A stretch of 61,216 nt of DNA from Myxococcota bacterium (GTDB taxonomy: Bacteria; Myxococcota_A; Polyangia; JAAYKL01), in assembly GCA_030065855.1 (NCBI GenBank), contig JASJCT010000039.1:1-61216 (forward strand), read 5' to 3'. Every line of letters begins with the position of its first letter. The stretch's first letter is position 1. Below are positions 54,465 through 61,216 of this stretch, piece after piece. The position numbers and the translations under genes were made by a program. The notes under the pieces are model-generated. The model was not told where the DNA came from, searched no databases, and worked only from the letters and a program-made list of their open reading frames with translations.

Positions 54465-56189
54465 TTACTTTTCTATGTTAGAGATTTTCGCAACACCATC
54501 GCAGCCCGCCGAGCTGCTGGTTAGATCCAGTTTTTGATCGATGATTTGCTCTGATCTAAACCCGGTGAGTCCAAGTAGCGTGTGAAATACATGGTCGTGT
54601 TTTAGATTTTTGTTTGTGCATTTTTTTAGCGCATCAAATTTGTCGCCATACATTGTCAAAAACATGTCCGATCCCCACACAATAAGCGGTACATGCATCT
54701 GCGCAGCAACATGTTCTCTAGCGTGGAGAAAAATACCATCCTCTCCCAGGGATTCCCCATGATCTCCTACATAGATCATGACTGCGTTTTGATTCTCTAA
54801 GCGCTTTATCACTTCGTTGAGAAAGTAATCCACAAACAAAATGGTATTGTCATACGCGTTCACTAGGGACTCGGGATCGCATTTTGCTGGGTTGCTGCTT
54901 AACTTATCAACCGGTTTAAAGATCTCAAACTCTTTGGGATAACGTCGATCATACCGCCAATGACTACCCCGTGTGTGAAGAACGATAAACTGACGCTGCC
55001 TGGGAAATCCGTTTAGTTTTTTCTCAAACGGTGGCAATAAATACCCATCCATACCGTAAGAATACTTTTCTTCGTACTCCTTTCGCACGAACACATCGTC
55101 GGCTTCATGAATAAAATGGGACGTGGTGATGTTGGATTTTCCATAGAAGTTGTTCATCGTAATCCACGATGTATGAAACCCGTGTTTTTTAAACAAGGTG
55201 ATAATCGACGTTTCTCTGCCTAAATCCTTTATGCGGGATGATTTTTGGCGGGTCATGATATTGGGAATCGCCAGGCGGGTAAACCCGGTTCTAGAGTGCA
55301 CGTCTGAAAAGGCGATAAGATTGGAGCGCTTCGATAGCAATGGCGTGGTAGGTCGCTCATACCCCAATAACTGGAAATGATCCGGCCGGGATGATTCTCC
55401 CAAGACCAAAACAACTTTTAGATTATTGCCTCTCTCCTGATCAAACGTAGAGGGCAAGGCAGAAATATCGAATCTTTTTTTAAGGGCCTCGCGTATTTTA
55501 GCAACCTGATTCATATGTTTATTGATGTAGTAGCTGTAGTCAAATGGCCTAAATTTCCTTGTCTCTTTGATGTTGAGGATGCAAAATCCTATCAGCACGC
55601 CCATGATCCCAAACGCCAGCAGTTGATATTTATTTTTGATACGAGCAAGCTGTTGCGTCTTATTGAATAAGATGATGCCAAAGCTGATCTCAAAAATGAT
55701 TACGAGCATATAGCGATGTTTATGGTTAACTGGTTCAAGGCAGAAAAAAACCACTGAGCATCCAACAAGAAACAGAAAACTATCCAACGGCCAATCTCGC
55801 TTCGTTGGCACTCCATTTGATATGTAAAACAAAGCGCCTGAAAAAATTATGCACAGTAACACTGAGAAGAAAATCCAGAGGTAGAAATCCACTGACAACA
55901 GTTCTCCGGCTTCTGAAGCGGAGGTCTCTATTAGTGCCGCGGCGATATTGGTACTCATCTTTACATCAAACCGCGAGAAAAAAAAACTTGCAGCTGCCGA
56001 GGGAAGAAAGAGGACTGGCGTCCCAAGGGCAAAGGCCCATCGGCTCCTCGACAATATTTCCGTCAAAAAAAAGACATATAAAAATGAACAGAATAGCTCA
56101 TCAAACACCAGATTCCAATTGTATAAAAAGGAAAAAGAAACCGATACAATTATACATAAGCCATGTCGAATGCCGGCTTTTTTGAACAC
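54465..56189 (-). CDS. Phosphoethanolamine-transferase-like membrane enzyme
   Basis: A 574-residue protein with five N-terminal membrane helices (1-225), then an alkaline-phosphatase-fold domain. VLVLGESSRPDHFQLLGYERP (split) is the family motif, the thr nucleophile likely lies in TGFTRLAIPN, and ending metal residues appear in YVGDHGESLGEDG and HAREHVAAQMHVPLIVWG. It modifies lipid A or another glycan with phosphoethanolamine. The GTG start has GGAGAG 4-5 bp upstream. Coding sequence is noticeably more AT-rich than its neighbours, which hints at transfer. The substrate is inferred only from family. Confidence 0.85.
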   Translation of the reverse strand: MFKKAGIRHGLCIIVSVSFSFLYNWNLVFDELFCSFLYVFFLTEILSRSRWAFALGTPVLFLPSAAASFFFSRFDVKMSTNIAAALIETSASEAGELLSVDFYLWIFFSVLLCIIFSGALFYISNGVPTKRDWPLDSFLFLVGCSVVFFCLEPVNHKHRYMLVIIFEISFGIILFNKTQQLARIKNKYQLLAFGIMGVLIGFCILNIKETRKFRPFDYSYYINKHMNQVAKIREALKKRFDISALPSTFDQERGNNLKVVLVLGESSRPDHFQLLGYERPTTPLLSKRSNLIAFSDVHSRTGFTRLAIPNIMTRQKSSRIKDLGRETSIITLFKKHGFHTSWITMNNFYGKSNITTSHFIHEADDVFVRKEYEEKYSYGMDGYLLPPFEKKLNGFPRQRQFIVLHTRGSHWRYDRRYPKEFEIFKPVDKLSSNPAKCDPESLVNAYDNTILFVDYFLNEVIKRLENQNAVMIYVGDHGESLGEDGIFLHAREHVAAQMHVPLIVWGSDMFLTMYGDKFDALKKCTNKNLKHDHVFHTLLGLTGFRSEQIIDQKLDLTSSSAGCDGVAKISNIEK

Positions 56190-56321
56190 CTATCTCTCCA
56201 CTACCCTTGGGGATATTTTGAAACAGTTATTAAATGTTTTAAAATAATACAGCATCTGATTATTGAGTAAGGCAATTATTGTGCCAAGAATCTCGACCTC
56301 GTGATAAGGTTACCTTTCGAG

Positions 56322-56376
56322 CCATCCAGGTATCACTTTCACCACTGATTCAAACCTGGATGGCACATCTTGTGCC
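56322..56376. repeat. Two adjacent hairpins in AT-rich spacer
   Basis: CCATCCAGGT (56322-56331) pairs with ACCTGGATGG (56354-56363) over a 22-base loop, followed directly by GGCACA-TCT-TGTGCC (56362-56376). They lie between the diverged eptA-like promoter side and a pseudogene remnant. They could be a terminator or recombination scar. No T-run follows. Confidence 0.45.
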
Positions 56377-56390
56377 ATCTATTGTAATGA

Positions 56391-56519
56391 TTGCTTATTG
56401 CTTGGGCTGAACAAACCACTGAAAGCACCGAACATCTGCTGTCCATTCACTTTACAGATGCCAACAACGGATGGGCAGTCGGCATGAACGGCACTATCTT
56501 GCATACAACCAGCAGATAA
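56391..56519 (+). pseudogene. Remnant of Ycf48/BNR-like repeat protein
   Basis: A 42-codon plus-strand frame between two stops (TGA at 56388, TAA at 56517) encodes the end of a Ycf48/photosystem-assembly-like BNR propeller: it reads ...LLSIHFTDANNGWAVGM, then GTILHTT. This is the hallmark repeat of those proteins. No start codon or ribosome site precedes it and the rest of the gene is missing. It is a decayed 3' fragment. Confidence 0.6.
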
Positions 56520-56597
56520 TTGCGAGAAAAGCCATTCACGGGCGTTCAAGGGGTGATGCGCCAATGTCATCGTTCCAGCCCGTCGCGTCTTGAGAGA

Positions 56598-57149
56598 TTA
56601 CACCGTTGCTCGGGTACCTACCGGCACTGTCCTGCTTGAGTCCACGATTACCGAGCCGTCGTCATTGACGTTAACTGATAGGTTGTCGAGCGGCCTGTTA
56701 GCTGGTCCCCGTATTACGGCACCATCAAAATCAAAAATACTGCCGTGACATGGGCAAGGAAGCTCGGTTTCGCCCACACCCACATCGCACTGCTGGTGCG
56801 TGCAGATCGCGGTCATTGCCCAGAGGCCTTGTTCATCTCTCAGAACGAAAAACGGCCCCTCGTCGAACCGTTTCACTTGGCCTAAGGTAAAATCGTTTAC
56901 TTGGCCCACTGGGAACTCTCCCTGTTCAACCTCACCGCCCTCTTCCGTTTCTTCGCAACTACTCATTCCAGAGACCGCGAGGATACAAGCGCTCCCGCTC
57001 GCCACTAGGAAAGATCGCCTATCCAACCCTTTTGAAGTGGGTGAGGGTGTCAGGTGCGAGACTGCTTCTGCTGGCTGCAGGCGCCCGGATCCCGACATTG
57101 CTGAAGGTGTAGCACTGGCCCTCCCCCCCTTCTTGTTTTCGTTTTGCAT
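56598..57149 (-). CDS. Rieske 2Fe-2S protein with Tat-type signal
   Basis: A 183-residue protein. AAAGGA supports the ATG. An unusually long polar head (1-42) precedes a twin-arginine signal (LDRRSFLVASG, Arg44-Arg45) and a Cys in SGMSSC that may be lipidated. The Rieske domain holds CTHQQCDVG and CPCHGSIFD, giving both Cys and both His ligands. Its end resembles arsenite-oxidase/Rieske small subunits. It likely sits in the periplasm as electron carrier. No partner oxidoreductase gene adjoins it. Confidence 0.85.
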   Translation of the reverse strand: MQNENKKGGRASATPSAMSGSGRLQPAEAVSHLTPSPTSKGLDRRSFLVASGSACILAVSGMSSCEETEEGGEVEQGEFPVGQVNDFTLGQVKRFDEGPFFVLRDEQGLWAMTAICTHQQCDVGVGETELPCPCHGSIFDFDGAVIRGPANRPLDNLSVNVNDDGSVIVDSSRTVPVGTRATV

Positions 57150-57315
57150 ATCAACGTCCTTTCAATGAAATCCACCTTTCAGATATAGAGCCATCATCCC
57201 GGCAAGACGTTACCAAGAGCAGTCCTCGAGTGAAGCTAGCGGTCAGGGGTGGGTTGTCTTTGTTGTTGGATGTTGCGGCAGTTACTTTTAGAATGCATCA
57301 ACCGTCGGAGGAGAA

Positions 57316-58737
57316 ATGAGAACAGGGGTAGTTTTTTTATTATCGTCGTTTTTCTTGTTTGGCATTGTGCGGTGCAGTCAGGATCAAGATGCTGACAATA
57401 CAGATACGGGATCTGAGACGGGTGAATCGCCGATAACGGTTTACTATGGTCTAAACGAGAGTCATAGCAGAAGTTGGGCGCAAGTAACGGGCGACGGGCT
57501 TGTCGGTATATCGTACTTTCAGCGGTTTTCAGATAGCGATGATGAAGGAACCCTGATCTATAAAACAATCCGACCTGATGGCTCGGAGAATAATGAGACT
57601 GTCACCACAGGCCGGAGGCTCGAGAAATCAGTCCTGTTGTTTGACACACTATCTGCTCCCCACATCTTTGTCGCAAGCTCGGACAACTCAGACCAGGTAA
57701 TTGAACATTACTTTAAAAATAGTAATCAATGGCAAAGCGAAACAATCATCCACTTTAACAACGAAGGGGGCAGGGCCATTTACGAATTGTCGGCTGATAC
57801 AGGTCCTGATCATGCATTCCATTTGTTGATTTTAAAGACGCGGTCCGACGTTGACTCAGCTGATTTTATGGATGCTTGGCTAGATTCAAATCTATACCAC
57901 CTTACAAATGCAACAGGCAGTTGGGAAAAGGAACACATCCTCAATTACGACATGATGTACACGTACGATATGTACATCAAATCATCCATTCGCCAGGACA
58001 TTGAGGTAGATGATCAGGGTGATGTGCACGTGGTTTTTAGCGAGCAGATCAACGCGACAGAGGATCCGTCTCGATTGCACTATGCCACAAATAAAACGGG
58101 AAAATGGGAAATAGAGACAGCCTTCGACCCTGAAGCAGGGACACGGGATGATGCGGGTTGGTTTCCATCATTGGCCTTGGATAGGGATGGTATCCCCTAC
58201 ATTTCATGCATCTATATCGATCGCGTGCCCACAGGTTCTGCCACCTACAGCAAATTGTTTCTCCTCAAGCGAGTTGGCCCTGGAGATTGGCATGCAGCAA
58301 TCATTGCTGACCATGATGACGGATACTATGGCGGTGATGGGAGGGATTATACCGGTGCTCTCTCTCATCTGGTTTTTGATAGTCAAAACACACCCCACAT
58401 CGTTTTTTCAGACATTGCATCAACCCACTGGCCAGGTTCTCAGGCCCTCAATGTAGGCAATATCCGTTACGGCACGCTCGAAGGCGACGCATGGAGCTTC
58501 AACACCATCTATCAACAGCCGTTACCCACCGGGTTTCATAGCGCCACTGAGATGCATGGGTTGGTGTTGCTCATCTCAGAAGAAACCAGTGCGATGCATG
58601 TCATTGGACAGGAATTAATAACAATAGAAGAGGATCAGTATACGTGCACCCTGCTCAATTTTTCATTATTCGAATTATGGGACAGTTCGGGAACCCTCAA
58701 TGAGATCGCGCACGGCGGGTGGAACAAATATATTTGA
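57316..58737 (+). CDS. Lipoprotein with propeller-like repeats
   Basis: A 473-residue protein, not closely recognised. A hydrophobic start (VVFLLSSFFLFGIVRC) ends in a probable lipobox Cys20, then an acid-rich linker. The mature part repeats motifs such as DQGDVHVVFSEQ, DGIPYISCIYID and SQNTPHIVFSDI, i.e. sialidase/BNR-type beta-propeller blades. It probably binds glycans or peptides at the cell surface; no catalytic Arg triad is visible. Its 3' end overlaps the convergent 98-codon gene by 63 bp. Confidence 0.72.
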   Translation: MRTGVVFLLSSFFLFGIVRCSQDQDADNTDTGSETGESPITVYYGLNESHSRSWAQVTGDGLVGISYFQRFSDSDDEGTLIYKTIRPDGSENNETVTTGRRLEKSVLLFDTLSAPHIFVASSDNSDQVIEHYFKNSNQWQSETIIHFNNEGGRAIYELSADTGPDHAFHLLILKTRSDVDSADFMDAWLDSNLYHLTNATGSWEKEHILNYDMMYTYDMYIKSSIRQDIEVDDQGDVHVVFSEQINATEDPSRLHYATNKTGKWEIETAFDPEAGTRDDAGWFPSLALDRDGIPYISCIYIDRVPTGSATYSKLFLLKRVGPGDWHAAIIADHDDGYYGGDGRDYTGALSHLVFDSQNTPHIVFSDIASTHWPGSQALNVGNIRYGTLEGDAWSFNTIYQQPLPTGFHSATEMHGLVLLISEETSAMHVIGQELITIEEDQYTCTLLNFSLFELWDSSGTLNEIAHGGWNKYI

Positions 58738-58971
58738 GAGGTCTACCGATCCCAAGGCTCTTGCGATCTCAAGGCATTGCATTGTCGGATCGAGTCTGCT
58801 GTCGATGAGCAGGATGGCATCCTTTTGCACGCGACATAACCCACTGCGAATGGGCGATGTATCACTCTCCTCGCCGAGCAATTCATAGCGAATGTTAATG
58901 CCTAGGGTGGCAGCAATCCGCTCGAGATGCATCAATAACAAAGAGGCGTCTTCGTCGCGAATCGCGCGCAC
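58675..58971 (-). CDS. Conserved small protein after thyX-like gene
   Basis: A 98-residue frame starting at a GTG 3 bp after the stop of the ThyX-like gene. It reads as a normal globular protein with alternating helix/strand pattern (LLLMHLERIAATLGINIRYELLG, AILLIDSRLDPTMQCLEIARAL), so it is likely real, but I cannot assign it. It overlaps the convergent lipoprotein gene by 63 bp. It probably shares the transcript of the ThyX-like gene. Confidence 0.55.
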   Translation of the reverse strand: MRAIRDEDASLLLMHLERIAATLGINIRYELLGEESDTSPIRSGLCRVQKDAILLIDSRLDPTMQCLEIARALGSVDLSNIFVPPAVRDLIEGSRTVP

Positions 58972-58974
58972 GGC

Positions 58975-60465
58975 TCATTCCGCCGGTGGCACGACAGATG
59001 GCGCCCTTCCAAATACTTCCCGGTACTGGTCCACGTATCGGTCCTTGCCACAGAGAAGGCAGGCGCCCAGGGGAATGGCGGATTTGGCAGCACAGCGCAT
59101 TTTCGTCGCCAATTCGCGAATATCCCACTGTGCATGTGCATCTTCGCGAAGGCGGACGAAGTGATAGAGTTCCCGTAGGTTAATCGTGGCCAGCACGCGG
59201 CGTCTGTGAGCATTTGTGAGCACATAGGGCGCCACGTGCGGCATGGTTTTTTTGAGCGTTACAAACAGATCCTCGGCTCGCGCCAAGTGGTCCATAAACA
59301 CACCCCTAAGGCCTATCTCGTCAATGGCGGGCGGTATGGTAACGCCCAGGTTTGGATCGTATGCCTGGGCGGATTGGGTCGTCATTCGATGTCGTTTCAA
59401 CTGCGCAAAAGCCGAGGAGGACAACGCGATCTCAAAAGTAAGACTCACGTGCTCGAATTCCCTGGGCACTGCGTCATAGAATTCCATGCGGCCCATGGCT
59501 GTCTGAAAGACCCGGGTGAGGGCTTCCTCTGGCATGTTCAGTGCCGCGCGAAGGCAAGTGTCAAACGATTCCGAGGAAAATACATGGAGCAGTGCCGCAG
59601 CAATGGTCCTGTCGGCATTTTCGCTACAGTGAACCAGGCGCACCTCTGGCTCGCCCCCATTGGACGCGGGTTCCCCTTTCAGCAGCTCATCTGCCAGGGC
59701 ACCGAGCTCCTCGGCCCGCTGGGCATCATAAGGAGATGCCTCTGTAAAGAGCAGTAAGGACGGGGCGATTTCAGCAGCGGTATTGTAGAGGGATATGCCC
59801 AAATTTTGAACTTCGGACAGGGGTGCGGCAGCAAAGCGCCGTACCATTAGCTCGAGATTGCGAGCGTTAGCCGTTAGGCCCAGCTGACCGGTCGTGGCGA
59901 GCAGTGTCACATAGCGAGCGTCTTCCTTGGCCCATCCGTCGAGGAGACGCCGCCCGCGCCGCTTTTTTTCCATGTCTGGATATTTTTTCTTGAGATGCTC
60001 TCGCAAGCATTGGTTAATGTGGTCATAACACTTGGATTGGGCAGTGATAAGCGAGAGTAAGGCCGATTCGTAGGGTGTGTTCTCCAGCTCCGGCGGGATG
60101 ACAAAATCGTGGTCCAGCGTGATGTATCGCTGGCTTTTTTCCGTATAGGAACACAGTCGAAACCGCTCCAGCCACTCGATGGCCAGTCGCGATATTCCCA
60201 TAATGTCGAAGTTGAAGACCGCGTGTTCAGCGACCGAGTGGTGGCCCATCTCAAAAATAATCCGCCTGTTGGAGGCGCGGGCGGTTTCCAGCTCTTCCAG
60301 CGCAACGCGCCTCAGCTCTCCGATAGGCCGTGGATCGCGGCTGATCCTCGCATATGCGGCAGATAACACCTCTGGCGTAAGCTGTTCGGCTCGGATCCCC
60401 CCGTCCGCCACTGCTTGGGCAAGCACCCGAGCGTCGACATTGTATCCAGCTAGAACGACTCTCAT
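58975..60465 (-). CDS. Tandem double-domain ThyX-like protein
   Basis: A 496-residue protein with two ThyX (flavin-dependent thymidylate synthase) domains. The ATG at 60465 is used; a TTG at 60483 is an alternative. Domain 1 has HHSVAEHAVFNF and RFRLCSYTEKSQRY (101-114), which keeps the S...E.S.RY part of the ThyX signature but has RFR for RHR. Domain 2 has KRHRMTTQSAQAYD (about 357-370), which keeps RHR but has lost the S.RY part. Canonical ThyX is about 230 residues and tetrameric with sites at subunit interfaces. The two halves may form one composite site, or be a repurposed enzyme. Thymidylate synthesis is not certain. Confidence 0.8.
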   Translation of the reverse strand: MRVVLAGYNVDARVLAQAVADGGIRAEQLTPEVLSAAYARISRDPRPIGELRRVALEELETARASNRRIIFEMGHHSVAEHAVFNFDIMGISRLAIEWLERFRLCSYTEKSQRYITLDHDFVIPPELENTPYESALLSLITAQSKCYDHINQCLREHLKKKYPDMEKKRRGRRLLDGWAKEDARYVTLLATTGQLGLTANARNLELMVRRFAAAPLSEVQNLGISLYNTAAEIAPSLLLFTEASPYDAQRAEELGALADELLKGEPASNGGEPEVRLVHCSENADRTIAAALLHVFSSESFDTCLRAALNMPEEALTRVFQTAMGRMEFYDAVPREFEHVSLTFEIALSSSAFAQLKRHRMTTQSAQAYDPNLGVTIPPAIDEIGLRGVFMDHLARAEDLFVTLKKTMPHVAPYVLTNAHRRRVLATINLRELYHFVRLREDAHAQWDIRELATKMRCAAKSAIPLGACLLCGKDRYVDQYREVFGRAPSVVPPAE

Positions 60466-60560
60466 TCCATTCAATGCTCCCAATACCGATGAAAAACCCT
60501 ACAATTCGTCGCTCAAAAGCGCAAGCCCCAGTTATCAAAGAATAGGACACGGGTCTTACG

Positions 60561-60589
60561 TTGACAGGCTTTCGCGAGGCGCCTACAGT
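60561..60589 (+). promoter_or_regulatory. Sigma-70-like promoter for thioredoxin
   Basis: TTGACA (60561-60566), exactly 17 bp, TACAGT (60584-60589), about 37 bp before the thioredoxin ATG. The -35 is consensus and the -10 matches at four of six positions. Orientation and spacing fit the downstream gene. Confidence 0.65.
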
Positions 60590-60625
60590 AAAATAACAAA
60601 AAGTCGTGCCCAAGGAGTGAGAAGA

Positions 60626-60955
60626 ATGGCAAGTGATAAAATGACAACCGTCAACGATAATACGTTTTCCCCCGAAGTCGAGCAGTCTTCAATCCCCGTA
60701 CTCGTGGACTTCGGTGCCACCTGGTGTGGCCCGTGCAAGGCGCTGGGCGCGACATTGGACGGGATGATCGACGGATATGAGGGCAAGGTAAAATTTTGCT
60801 ACGTGGATATTCAAGAGGCCCCCATGGCTGCTCAAAAGTTCAGTGTTCGCTCTGTGCCGACCCTGGTTCTCTTTAAAGACGGCACCCCATCTGGATCACT
60901 CATCGGCGCCCAACCCAAGGGAAAAATCGAGGCCTTACTCGCCACCGCCCTGTAA
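60626..60955 (+). CDS. trxA: Thioredoxin
   Basis: A 109-residue thiol-disulfide reductase. The ATG at 60626 has AAGGAG 8-9 bp upstream; a longer frame back to 60179 lies over the ThyX-like gene. The fold is complete: PVLVDFGATWCGPCK with WCGPC at 33-37, YVDIQEAPMAAQKF, and the cis-proline region VRSVPTLVLFKDG. Cytoplasmic, since there is no signal. It has its own near-consensus promoter. Paralogues may exist, so the symbol is by similarity. Confidence 0.93.
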   Translation: MASDKMTTVNDNTFSPEVEQSSIPVLVDFGATWCGPCKALGATLDGMIDGYEGKVKFCYVDIQEAPMAAQKFSVRSVPTLVLFKDGTPSGSLIGAQPKGKIEALLATAL

Positions 60956-61216
60956 GCACGTAACCCGGCAGAGACGGGACCAAAATGAAAACCTCTTTCC
61001 GAAGTTTCCCAAACGCTTCCGCTGAGAGATTAGTAAGTTTTCTTCCCGAATGCTTTCAACCTATCTTGTAGCCGTGGGGGGGACCGATCAAATTCCATAT
61101 ATTTTGCTTTACAGTTATATATTTCATACAAGATTAAATAGCATCGCTGAGAGCTATTGGAAGAATAGGGATTATCGTAACCGAACCGGCTATCCTAATA
61201 TGCCAAATTGGATGGC
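60956..61216. other. Non-coding tail of window
   Basis: About 260 bp after the thioredoxin gene. It becomes AT-rich (tatatattttgctttacag) towards the end. No gene, tRNA or clear hairpin terminator is seen. The next gene may begin beyond the window. Confidence 0.4.

Noticed and set aside
60179..60625. Long N-terminal extension of thioredoxin
   Set aside because: Lies antisense over the ThyX-like gene; the thioredoxin fold and ribosome site start at 60626.

Overview
The window looks like chromosomal DNA from a Myxococcota-type (former deltaproteobacterial) bacterium with moderate GC. The clues are a Ser/Thr kinase with the HRDVSPHN catalytic loop favoured by myxobacterial kinases and a C-terminal PEGA domain, a PilZ/GAF protein beside PilT and PilB, an FHA/CpaF-type operon, many lipoproteins, and two exported enzymes with Asp/Ser/Thr-Asp low-complexity tracts, one ending in a Cys-Gly-Cys patch like MYXO-CTERM sorting tails. 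This placement is inferred from gene content; no 16S rRNA or other decisive marker is present. Layout: 0.2-3.2 kb holds hpt, purC and a PilZ/GAF protein. 3.3-5.0 kb holds a two-gene ATPase plus small-protein module that looks like an undescribed defence system. 5.2-8.2 kb holds pilT and pilB, separated by REP-like repeats. 8.6-31.2 kb is mostly housekeeping and metabolism: valS, a split lysine-ketoglutarate reductase/saccharopine dehydrogenase pair, a PEGA-type kinase, tatD, an acyl-CoA dehydrogenase, a sugar-nucleotide epimerase, three tRNAs (His, Arg, Lys) directly upstream of a flavin reductase gene, lepA, a lipase, a pteridine-reductase-like SDR and envelope proteins. 31.6-40.8 kb is an accessory stretch with three toxin-antitoxin modules (VapBC, DarTG, HEPN/MNT), a 182-bp palindromic MITE-like element abutting vapC, an aminotransferase, pcm and a very large DUF362 protein. 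40.9-48.7 kb holds a D-threonine-aldolase-like enzyme, an iron-sulfur nitroreductase, a YfhL-type ferredoxin, smc, plsC and a LuxR-type response regulator. 48.9-52.6 kb is a compact five-gene operon encoding an FHA protein, a CpaF-like ATPase, two lipoproteins and a membrane-anchored repeat protein, without the other Tad parts. 52.8-61.0 kb has an exported peptidylarginine-deiminase-like lipoprotein, a phosphoethanolamine-transferase-like enzyme, a broken Ycf48/BNR remnant, a Rieske protein, a propeller-like lipoprotein, a double-domain ThyX-like protein and thioredoxin. How genes work together: ATPase and partner overlap (TAATG); vapB/vapC, HEPN/MNT and several genes of the CpaF operon overlap by a few bases; darT and darG are 14 bp apart; LKR and SDH are 3-4 bp apart and catalyse consecutive steps. 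The best candidates for something undescribed are the ATPase/small-protein pair at 3.3-5.0 kb, the tandem ThyX-like protein whose two domains each keep half of the ThyX motif, and the orphan FHA/CpaF operon. All statements come from reading sequence and recalled family knowledge; no database search was run.
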